Shown here one piece after another: positions 1 to 6,447 of a stretch of 11,881 nt of DNA; positions within the stretch are counted from its first letter, which is position 1, and each line of letters opens with the position of its first letter. The position numbers were made by a program, and so were the translations under genes. The notes below the pieces were generated by a model. The model was not told the origin of the DNA, did not search any database, and saw only the letters and a list, made by a program, of their open reading frames with translations. This DNA is from Zeimonas sp964481165 (GTDB lineage: Bacteria; Pseudomonadota; Gammaproteobacteria; Burkholderiales; Burkholderiaceae_E): the NCBI GenBank assembly GCA_964481165.1, contig CAYZYC010000076.1:1-11881 (forward strand). Reading direction: 5' to 3'.

Positions 1-110
1 CCGGCACTTCGGCCGGCGCCGTGGCTGCCGCATCCGGCGCCGTGGCGGGTGCCGTGGTTGCCGCATCGGCCGCCGCGGCGGGTGCCCCGGCGGGTGCCGT
101 GGCACCCGCA
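1..110 (-). repeat. GC-rich degenerate repeat encoding a Pro/Ala/Thr linker in the second NosR-like gene
   Basis: Two near-identical stretches, GCCGTGGCTGCCGCATC at about 18-34 and GCCGTGGTTGCCGCATC at 51-67, are 33 bp apart. On the minus strand they encode imperfect 11-residue repeats (DAATTAPATAP, then DAAATAPAEVP). More diffuse GGTGCC-type units continue to about 110. The period is a multiple of three, so copy-number change would keep the frame. This looks like a flexible periplasmic linker. Confidence 0.6.
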
Positions 111-1468
111 GTCGGCGGCGCAACCGCGGGCGACGACTGCCCACCAGCCGGCGCAGCACCCCCCGTTGCCGACGCAGCGCCCGCGGCCGCGGGGGCGCTC
201 GCCGCGCCCGGCGGCTGCGGCTTGCTGTACAGCTCGGGCAGTCGATACGGCAGCTCGAAATCGACGAAGGCCTGCGTGAAGTTGCCGGTCGACCTCTGCA
301 CGATGAACTGCAGCCGCCACGGAGCCGTCGGATCGAACTCCGCGCCTCCGGGTACGGCGAATGCGCCGATTTCGCGCAGATCCGGCGCGTCGTCGGCGAT
401 GATCCGCCCGATGCGCAGGTGATGCCGGTCCCAGAAACGGATCGTCTCGAGTCCCTGGATCAGCGCGATGCGATCGAAGATGCCGCCGCGCAACCAGGCA
501 GTGCCCTTGAACGAATAGGCGCCGCTCGCCGCGATCAGCAGCGCCTGTTGCCCTGGCTCCAGCCTTCGCTGCAGTTCGGCGTACTCGGCAGGGTCGAGCA
601 GGCTGCGCGCGATCGCCGGCTGTGAAACGAGCGTGGCATACAGGTCGATGAACGTGTCGTCGGCGCTCCCGCCCTGCCGCAGCGACGCCGCGACGGTGTC
701 GCCCGATTCCTCGAACGCACGGTTCACCTCGCCGACCGTCACGCGCAGGTGCGCGATCGCGCCCTGGCTGCGCAACGTCTTCCAGTTCGCGACTCGTCCG
801 GCATCCGGATCGACGACGCGGGCCGGCGCCCGCGGCGCCGGCGCACTGCCCGCCGACCGCGCCGTGCCTGCGGCGGCGGTGGCCGGCGAGCCTGCTGCCG
901 GAGCGCCACGCGCGGCCGGCGCCCCCGCCGCCTGCAGTGCACCGGCGGAACGCAACGCGCGAGCGACGCGCGTCGCCGATCGCACGATGGCGTCGCCGAT
1001 GATGAGCACGGTAACGGTGGCGCCGCTGACGACGTCGGCCTTCGGCGGTCCGCTCGATGCGGCGCTCGCGCGCAGCGGGTTGAAGCCGACGTACGTGCGC
1101 AGCGACTCGACGATGCGCTGTTCGGGAACGCCGACCATCAGGATCGGCTCGCTGTGCTCGACGATCCGCACGCCGACGATCGTGCCTTCGTTGTCGAGCG
1201 CGACCACGACGTGGATCGGCTTGGCCGAATAGCCCCGGGTGTCGACGATGTCGGAGGTCAGGTAGACCGAACCGACGCGCTCGGAACCCTCGAGCACCGC
1301 CGCTACGGGCGGGCTGCCCTGGACCGCGCCGAAACGCGTCGCGCCCTGCACCAGTTCGCCCGCGCTCAGTTTCGGGAGAAACGTGGCGAGCAGCGGCGCA
1401 GGCCTGGCCTGCGCGAAAGCCGGACAGCACGCCGCCGCGATCCAGAAGACGGCGAGTGCCTTCAGCAT
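1..1468 (-). CDS. second NosR-like protein (NosR2 or NirI-type), N-terminal 489 residues, runs off the window
   Basis: Seen: an open frame of 489 codons continuing past base 1. It opens with a Sec-type signal peptide (hydrophobic residues 3-17, likely cleavage after AFA near residue 19). A periplasmic FMN-binding domain follows, with the flavin attachment motif SGATVT at 148-153; the acceptor would be Thr151. The sequence parallels the nosR at 9460-10664 along its length (shared GPPKAD-VSGATVTVLIIG and VGEVNRAF blocks). It differs by a longer Ala/Pro-rich linker (about 171-218) and a second low-complexity Ala/Pro/Thr tail from residue 417 to the window edge. The family couples periplasmic FMN to membrane Fe-S domains, but that half lies outside the window. 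The gene follows apbE/nosX with 106 nt between them. The ATG at 1468 is chosen for the signal peptide, although its ribosome site is weak; an in-frame GTG at 1498 is possible. It could be NosR2 or a NirI-like paralogue; the sequence alone does not decide. Confidence 0.85.
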   Translation of the reverse strand, partial: MLKALAVFWIAAACCPAFAQARPAPLLATFLPKLSAGELVQGATRFGAVQGSPPVAAVLEGSERVGSVYLTSDIVDTRGYSAKPIHVVVALDNEGTIVGVRIVEHSEPILMVGVPEQRIVESLRTYVGFNPLRASAASSGPPKADVVSGATVTVLIIGDAIVRSATRVARALRSAGALQAAGAPAARGAPAAGSPATAAAGTARSAGSAPAPRAPARVVDPDAGRVANWKTLRSQGAIAHLRVTVGEVNRAFEESGDTVAASLRQGGSADDTFIDLYATLVSQPAIARSLLDPAEYAELQRRLEPGQQALLIAASGAYSFKGTAWLRGGIFDRIALIQGLETIRFWDRHHLRIGRIIADDAPDLREIGAFAVPGGAEFDPTAPWRLQFIVQRSTGNFTQAFVDFELPYRLPELYSKPQPPGAASAPAAAGAASATGGAAPAGGQSSPAVAPPTAGATAPAGAPAAAADAATTAPATAPDAAATAPAEVP

Positions 1469-1535
1469 CGCGCGTTGCAAGCGATGCCGACTCGTCACCG
1501 GAACGACCTGGATGCAGTGCTCATGCGCGGGCGCC

Positions 1536-1541
1536 AGTATA
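1536..1541 (-). promoter_or_regulatory. possible -10 element (TATACT) upstream of the second nosR-like gene
   Basis: In the minus-strand gap between apbE and the second NosR-like gene, TATACT sits within CCGTATACTG (1535-1544). The same 10 bp occur upstream of the first nosR at 10699-10708. No good -35 hexamer is seen about 17 bp upstream. If used, this promoter would allow expression of the second gene independently of the nosRZDFYL transcript. This is an inference from motif resemblance only. Confidence 0.25.
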
Positions 1542-1574
1542 CGGCGCGCCTGCTGCCGGAAACGGCCCGGCGGT

Positions 1575-2591
1575 TCACCCGGCCGGCATCGTTTCGATCG
1601 TCCGGTCCGCGTGCACGAACCACGCGCGTGCCGTCGGGTACATGGCGAGCAGTTGCCGGGCTCGCGCCGGCGTGACGATCGACAGTGCGGTCGACAGTCC
1701 GTCGGCAATCGTCGCCCGCGACGCTGCGACCGACACCGACGCGTACCGGTTCGCGCTGCGGCCGGTGCGCGGATCGAAGAGGTGGTGCACGCGCGGATCG
1801 GCGCCGAAGCGGGTACCCGCACCCGCCGACGTCGCGAGCGCCCGGATCTCGCCCGCCGCGTCGCCCATCGTCAGCTCGAACAGCGTGCGCGCCGGCACGT
1901 CGGGGTCGACCACGGCAGCGGTCCAAGCGCCGCCGTCGGGTCGACGCCCCGCGGCACGCGCTTCGCCCAGGTCGATCACGATGCCCGAGAAACCTTCGCG
2001 CCGCAGCCGGTCGGCGATACGGTCGGTGACGTATCCCTGCGCGACGCCGTTCAACGTGATCGCCATGCCGGGCGCCTGCAACGCGATCCGGCCTGCCGCG
2101 ACTTCGACGCGGCGATGGTCGACGTCGGCGAGCGCCTTCGCGATCGCCTCGGCTGCCGGGCCTTCGGGCGCCGCATCGCGGGCGCGGAAATGCGCCTCGT
2201 ACAGCCGGTACAGCGGCTGGATCGTCGGGTCGAAAGCTCCGGAGCTCGCGCGCGCCAGCGCCAGCGACGTCGACAGCAACTCGACGAGTTCGGCGGGCGG
2301 TTCGTCGAGCACGTGCGCCGCGTTGAGTCGCGAAAGTGACGAATCGGAGCGATACAGGCTGAAGATGCGCTCGAGACGCTCGATCTCGGCCAGACATCCG
2401 TCGAGCACCGCCCGCGCATGCGCGCGATCTTCGTGCACCAGAGTGATGGACGCGAGTGCGCCCAGCGCGGTGCCTTTCCACACGACGGGAACGGGTCTCG
2501 CCGTGGCGTGCGCGGGCGGCAGCGCGGCATACGCCGCCGTCGCGCCGACCACCGAAAGGAAACGCCGTCGCGACGCAGGGTTGGGTTTCAT
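1575..2591 (-). CDS. nosX: ApbE/NosX-type FAD:protein FMN transferase
   Basis: Family function: transfers FMN from FAD to a Thr of SGAT-type motifs. In nos clusters the substrate is NosR, and the enzyme acts in the periplasm. Seen: 338 residues with a Tat signal (SRRRFLSVV at 7-15, hydrophobic stretch to about 28, AHA cleavage near 29). ApbE landmarks follow in order: FSLYRSDSSLSRLN (77-90), FDPTIQPLY (120-128), NGVAQGYVTDRIAD (181-194), VIDLGEARAAG (205-215), the HHLFDPRTG block (269-277), and ADGLSTAL (296-303), which supplies Mg-binding Asp and Thr in the family. GEAR replaces the usual GG motif. The start at 2591 is preferred because GGAG lies 6 nt upstream; an in-frame ATG at 2606 has a weaker site. 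It is the last gene before the second NosR-like gene and could flavinylate both. Calling it nosX rather than a housekeeping apbE rests on its position in the cluster. Confidence 0.92.
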   Translation of the reverse strand: MKPNPASRRRFLSVVGATAAYAALPPAHATARPVPVVWKGTALGALASITLVHEDRAHARAVLDGCLAEIERLERIFSLYRSDSSLSRLNAAHVLDEPPAELVELLSTSLALARASSGAFDPTIQPLYRLYEAHFRARDAAPEGPAAEAIAKALADVDHRRVEVAAGRIALQAPGMAITLNGVAQGYVTDRIADRLRREGFSGIVIDLGEARAAGRRPDGGAWTAAVVDPDVPARTLFELTMGDAAGEIRALATSAGAGTRFGADPRVHHLFDPRTGRSANRYASVSVAASRATIADGLSTALSIVTPARARQLLAMYPTARAWFVHADRTIETMPAG

Positions 2592-2620
2592 CGATCGCTC
2601 CGTCATCTACCGCGATTGTC

Positions 2621-2638
2621 GCAGGCTCCGCCGCCTGC
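2621..2638 (-). other. small inverted repeat between nosL and apbE
   Basis: GCAGGC (2621-2626) and GCCTGC (2633-2638) can form a 6-bp stem with a 6-nt loop in the 90-nt gap between the nosL stop and the apbE start. No T-run follows it on the minus strand, so it is not a convincing intrinsic terminator. It might act as an mRNA processing or attenuation hairpin, or be chance in GC-rich DNA. Confidence 0.25.
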
Positions 2639-2681
2639 CCCGGGATGCACGCGCACGACGGCGGGCAGGTTCCGTTGCAGG

Positions 2682-3257
2682 TCAGTGTCCGGAATGCGCT
2701 TCGTCGGCCCCAGGCCGCTCCAGGTCGACCGGGCCGAGCACGTACGCATCGGGAATCGCGTCGAGTCGCACGATCGTTCCGCCGTGCCGATCGCGGAACG
2801 ATTCGGCCGCGTCCCTCTCCGAGAACGGCACCGCCTCGGGCGCGCCCATGCCGCCGCGCCGATCGCTTTCGATGACGAACCAGGCGCTGCGCGCCTCGAT
2901 CCAGGTCCCGGATTCGGGCTGCTCCCAGTTCCGCGCGCGACCCATGTCGTTGACGTAGACCGCGATGATGTCGCGCGGTTCTTCCGGCAGGCGCAGGAAC
3001 GCGATCGTGTCGCGCACCGACGAGAACCAGACCGGCTGCGCATGACCGGACAGGTGGATCTGCCCCTTGGGCCCGTCGTGATCGACGAGCAGCATTCCGC
3101 AGTAGTGGCCGGTCGCCTCGGCGAGCACTTCGGACGGCGACGGTGCCGTCGCCTGCTGCGCAGGTTCGCACCCGGCGAGCCCGATGGAAAGTGCCAGCAC
3201 GGCGATCACGACACTCGCCCGTGCGACGGCGCGCGGTTTCCCGGCAAGGCGCTTCAC
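2682..3257 (-). CDS. nosL: NosL, outer-membrane-type lipoprotein copper chaperone
   Basis: Family function: binds Cu(I) and, with NosDFY, delivers copper for CuZ assembly of NosZ. Seen: 191 residues. The N-terminus is basic (residues 2-13), then a hydrophobic stretch (14-27) and lipobox LAGC with the lipidated Cys at 30. The mature part carries the NosL hallmark CGM (53-55) within GHYCGMLLVDHDGPKGQIH, followed by a conserved-type VNDMG at 103-106 and further Met/His residues that could help ligate copper. The GTG start is chosen because it overlaps the nosY stop as GTGA and is preceded by a GGAGGAGG-like ribosome site lying inside the nosY end. This indicates translational coupling to nosY. 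Size and composition are normal for NosL. Confidence 0.93.
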   Translation of the reverse strand: MKRLAGKPRAVARASVVIAVLALSIGLAGCEPAQQATAPSPSEVLAEATGHYCGMLLVDHDGPKGQIHLSGHAQPVWFSSVRDTIAFLRLPEEPRDIIAVYVNDMGRARNWEQPESGTWIEARSAWFVIESDRRGGMGAPEAVPFSERDAAESFRDRHGGTIVRLDAIPDAYVLGPVDLERPGADEAHSGH

Positions 3258-4078
3258 ACCGGCCTCCTCCGGAATGCCGCGATCGCCAGCAGCAGCGGCG
3301 CGACGACCCAGGCGGCGAGAGCGGAAAGCAGCACCGGGGCCGGCAACGTCGTCGCATCGCCGGGGCCGGCCATTCCGCTGTAGACCGAAACGGCATCGCT
3401 GGCAGTCATGTTGAACAGGCGGTAGACGTCGGCGGGATTGAGCAGCAGCAGCACGTCGAGGGTGCGCTGGCCGACGATGCGCCCCTGGTCGGCCACCAGC
3501 ACGCCGAGCAGCGCCGTGTCGTAGAGCAGCACGAAGAACAACCACACGCCGACCGCGATCCCCGCTGCCGTCGCGCGCTCGCGCACGACGCAGCTGGCCA
3601 GGCAACCGAGCGAAACGAAGCTCGACCCGAGCAGGATCGACGTGCCGACCAGCAGGCCGAACGCGCCCCACGCCGGCTGCGTGGCGCCGCGATCGAACCA
3701 CAGCGCGAGCGCCGCGGCGCCGAAGCCGATCATCGTCGCGATGCCGAGCATCGCCGTCTGCCCCAGCACCTTGCCGACGACGACCTGCCAGCGCGCGACC
3801 GGATACGACAGCAGCAGCGCCAGCGTTCCGCGTTCCTGCTCGCCGACGATCGCGTCGAACGACAACATCAGCGCGATCAGCGGAACGAGGAGGATCGTGA
3901 GGCTAGCGAGGCTTGCGACGACGACCGCCAACGGATCGGCCCTGACCGTCCCCGTGGGCGCGCTGCCGAGCAGCGTCAGCGAAAGCGCCAGTGCGGCGAG
4001 CACGACGGTCGTCGCGACGACCCATCGATTGCGCATCCCGATGCGCACTTCGTGCAGCGCGATCGTCAGCGTGTTCAC
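3254..4078 (-). CDS. nosY: NosY, ABC-type membrane permease of the NosDFY complex
   Basis: Family function: the inner-membrane subunit that works with the ATPase NosF and the periplasmic NosD in CuZ maturation. Seen: 274 residues beginning at a GTG that overlaps the nosF stop (GTGA). About six hydrophobic segments are visible (near residues 19-35, 52-75, 106-128, 140-165, 173-195 and 249-268). The FDAIVGEQERGTLALLLSYPV block (about 76-96) is typical of ABC-2/NosY permeases. The periplasmic loop near 200-245 carries the Asp/Ala/Met-rich stretch characteristic of the family. The C-terminus ends AFRRRPV and overlaps nosL by 4 nt. No disruption is seen. Confidence 0.93.
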   Translation of the reverse strand: MNTLTIALHEVRIGMRNRWVVATTVVLAALALSLTLLGSAPTGTVRADPLAVVVASLASLTILLVPLIALMLSFDAIVGEQERGTLALLLSYPVARWQVVVGKVLGQTAMLGIATMIGFGAAALALWFDRGATQPAWGAFGLLVGTSILLGSSFVSLGCLASCVVRERATAAGIAVGVWLFFVLLYDTALLGVLVADQGRIVGQRTLDVLLLLNPADVYRLFNMTASDAVSVYSGMAGPGDATTLPAPVLLSALAAWVVAPLLLAIAAFRRRPV

Positions 4079-4998
4079 TGCCGTTCTTCCGCGTCCGCGA
4101 CGATGCGCTGGTACAGCTGTTGCAGGTCCGGCGCCCGCATGTCGACGTCCTCGACGACGTCGCCGAGGGCCGCGAGCGCCCGCAGGACTTCCATCCGGGC
4201 GCCGACGGGTGCTTCGATCGTCAGCGATCCTTCGTCGCGCTCGACGCAGGTCGCCGCGCGCCCGAGCGCCGCCAGCACGACGGCCGTGGTGCACGGCCTG
4301 ACCCGCACGCGAAAGCGCACCTGCCCGGCGCCGCCGCTGCGCAGTTCGGCGAGCGTTCCGGAGGCGAGCAATCGACCGCGGTGCACGATCGCGGCACGAT
4401 CCACGCGATCGCCGATCTCGGCCAGCGCGTGCGTCGACACGAGCACCGTCGCACCGCTGTCGCGCAGCGCATCGATCGTCTCGAAGACCTCGGCCCGCGA
4501 TGCCGGATCGAGCCCGCTGGTGGGCTCGTCGAAGAGCAGCAGTCGCGGCGTGCCGATCAGCGCCTGCGCGATCCCGAGCCGCTGGCGCATTCCCTTCGAA
4601 TAGGTGGCGACGCGCCGGTCGGCGGCATCGGCGATCCCGACGCGCGACAGCAGCGCCGCATTCGCACGCACCGGTTCGCCCTTGAGCCGGGCGTGGAAAG
4701 CCATCGATTCGGCCCCGGTCAGCGCGCCGTGAAACGCGACGTTCTCGGGCAGGAATCCGAGGTTTCGACGCGCCGCCGCGCCGCGCGCACCCGCCGGATC
4801 GACGCCCGCGACCCGCACCGTTCCGTGTTCGGGCCGTATCAGCCCGAGCATCAGCTTGATCAGCGTCGTCTTTCCGGCTCCGTTGTGACCGACCAGCGCC
4901 GTCGCTTCGCCGGCGTTCAGCGCGAGCGACACCTCGCGCACCGCGGTCACGCGGCCGTAGCGCTTCGTCACGTCGTCCCACTCGGCGATGCGCGTCAT
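4075..4998 (-). CDS. nosF: NosF, ABC transporter ATP-binding protein
   Basis: Family function: the cytoplasmic ATPase that powers the NosDFY complex during CuZ assembly. Seen: 307 residues with a full nucleotide-binding domain. Walker A is GHNGAGKTT (37-45), the Q-loop region has FLPEN (82-86), the ABC signature is YSKGMRQRLG (133-142), Walker B is LLLFDEPTSGLDP (153-165), and the switch His is H190. The C-terminal third (about 215-307) is a variable accessory domain, as in other NosF and copper ABC ATPases. The ATG start overlaps the nosD stop (ATGA), and the stop overlaps the nosY GTG (GTGA), so nosD, nosF and nosY are probably translationally coupled and made in balanced amounts. Confidence 0.95.
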   Translation of the reverse strand: MTRIAEWDDVTKRYGRVTAVREVSLALNAGEATALVGHNGAGKTTLIKLMLGLIRPEHGTVRVAGVDPAGARGAAARRNLGFLPENVAFHGALTGAESMAFHARLKGEPVRANAALLSRVGIADAADRRVATYSKGMRQRLGIAQALIGTPRLLLFDEPTSGLDPASRAEVFETIDALRDSGATVLVSTHALAEIGDRVDRAAIVHRGRLLASGTLAELRSGGAGQVRFRVRVRPCTTAVVLAALGRAATCVERDEGSLTIEAPVGARMEVLRALAALGDVVEDVDMRAPDLQQLYQRIVADAEERQ

Positions 4999-6443
4999 GA
5001 CCCTGCAGCGTTTGCGGCGGATCCCGGTGCGGCCGGAACCGGTTTCGGCTCGTCGGGTGTCCTCGGCGGACGCATCAGCGGCGCTGTGTCGACGACTCCG
5101 CCGGGATACAGCGCCGGGAACCGCGACTGCGCCCAGCGCACCATCTGCACCGCGGGGCTGTTCAGCAGCGCCTTCGCCGCCGGCAACGTCCACAGGATGC
5201 CGTCCATCACGTCGTTCGGCCGGTACGGCCGATCGGCGACTCCATCGCCATCGAGGTCGAACGCAGGGTTGTCGCTCCAGTAGTTGCCCCTGCCGTCGCG
5301 CGCCCAGTCGACGAAGCGCGTACCGACGTACTTGACCTGCACTTGGTTGGCGACGAACGCGTTGCCCGACACCGCGTTGCCCTCGGAGCCCGCGGTGAAG
5401 TGGATCCCGATCGGGCATCCCTCGAACCAGTTGTCGAGCAGTTCGTTGCGCACCGCGTTGTAGACGAAGACACACTTCTCGCCGCCGTTGCGCACGACGT
5501 TGCCGACGACCTTCGACAGGTTCGTCGAATGCAGCAGCAGCCCGTGGTCGCGGTCGCCCTCCGAGACGTTGTCCCGGATCTCCAGGCGATCCGAGTACAT
5601 GATCGCCCAGCCGACGTGGTTTCCGCGGGACCGGTTGCCGACGACACGGCTGTCGTTGGCGTACATGTAGTGGATCGCGAAACGGAGCTCGGAGAACGTG
5701 TTCGCCTCGAACGCGTTGCTCCGGCTCACCTTGACGAATATTCCGTCGCGCACGCGGCGGATCGTGTTGCCCACGACCCTGGCTCCCGGGGCGTTCCAGA
5801 TCGACACCCCGTTGCCTGCCTCGGACAGGCGCATTCCGGCGCGCCCGACGATGTCGTTCGCCTCGACGACCGATTCGGCGGCGCCGTGCAGGTAGACGCC
5901 GAACAGGTTGTCGACGAGACGGTTCGCGCGCACGACGGCGCGCGGCGCCGTGCGCCGCACCAGCACCGCGGAGTCCATCGCCGGCAGGTCGGTTCCCGAG
6001 CCGGTGATCTCGAGCCCTTCGATGCGAACGTCGGGCGCCGTGACGGTGACCACGCTGCCCTTTCCCGGACCGACGACGATCGCACCCGGCTCGCCGACGA
6101 GCGAAAGCGGCTTGTCGATGTGCAGCGGCCCCCGGTGCCGGCCTTTCGCGATGCGCACGACGTCGCCCGCGGCAGCCGCGTCGACGATCGATTGCAGCGA
6201 TGCGGTCGATGGGGCATGCGCGGACGAAGCAGCTTGTGCGGACGACGCATCGTGCGCGGGGAGCGCAGCGTGTTCGGCCGATCCGGCGAACGCGACCGGC
6301 GCCGGCGCCCCGGCGCCGGACGCGGCCGCGCACGCGACGACGAGCGCCGCGCCGCGCCGCGCCAGCGCGCCTGCGCGCATCCCCCGCGCGCCTGCGCGCA
6401 TCCCCCGCGCGCCTGCGCGCGTCCCCGGCGTGCCTGCGTGCAT
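4995..6443 (-). CDS. nosD: NosD, periplasmic beta-helix copper-maturation protein
   Basis: Family function: the periplasmic partner of NosFY, taking copper from NosL and acting on NosZ. Seen: 482 residues from the first ATG. After an export signal (hydrophobic part about 30-53) and an Ala-rich spacer, the protein forms a right-handed beta-helix of carbohydrate-binding (CASH/NosD) repeats from about 80 to 400, visible as recurring N-x-V-x-x-N and G-x-x-I/V strands such as VVGNTIRRVRDGIFV. The block GRGNYWSDNPAFDLDGDGVAD is typical of the NosD C-terminal half. The tail is Pro/Ala-rich. The start is uncertain: in-frame ATGs at 6443, 6401 and 6380 all lie in a 21-bp tandem repeat. The first is 4 nt from the nosZ stop; the third gives the most normal signal peptide (MRAGALARRGAALVV). 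The end overlaps nosF by 4 nt. Confidence 0.93.
   Translation of the reverse strand: MHAGTPGTRAGARGMRAGARGMRAGALARRGAALVVACAAASGAGAPAPVAFAGSAEHAALPAHDASSAQAASSAHAPSTASLQSIVDAAAAGDVVRIAKGRHRGPLHIDKPLSLVGEPGAIVVGPGKGSVVTVTAPDVRIEGLEITGSGTDLPAMDSAVLVRRTAPRAVVRANRLVDNLFGVYLHGAAESVVEANDIVGRAGMRLSEAGNGVSIWNAPGARVVGNTIRRVRDGIFVKVSRSNAFEANTFSELRFAIHYMYANDSRVVGNRSRGNHVGWAIMYSDRLEIRDNVSEGDRDHGLLLHSTNLSKVVGNVVRNGGEKCVFVYNAVRNELLDNWFEGCPIGIHFTAGSEGNAVSGNAFVANQVQVKYVGTRFVDWARDGRGNYWSDNPAFDLDGDGVADRPYRPNDVMDGILWTLPAAKALLNSPAVQMVRWAQSRFPALYPGGVVDTAPLMRPPRTPDEPKPVPAAPGSAANAAGS
6366..6443 (-). repeat. 21-bp tandem repeat at the nosD start
   Basis: Nearly four copies of a 21-bp unit lie end to end. The core GCGCCTGCGCGC with its CCCC run recurs with its CCT at 6371, 6392 and 6413, and a diverged copy at 6434. 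On the minus strand it encodes RAGARGM-type heptads and supplies three in-frame ATG codons. The period keeps the reading frame, so copy number could vary without breaking nosD. Confidence 0.8.
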
Positions 6444-6447
6444 TGCG

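Noticed and set aside
1499..1574. Terminator after apbE
   Set aside because: Only a weak CCGG/CCGG-type stem without a T-run is visible; it cannot be told from chance in GC-rich sequence.
2592..2681. Cys-rich short peptide (CNGTCPPSCAC) between nosL and apbE
   Set aside because: There is no start codon with a ribosome site, and the frame is open only as part of an antisense-like shadow.
1495..3396. A 633-codon minus-strand frame across apbE and nosL
   Set aside because: It is Arg-rich with no domain and overlaps real genes in another frame.
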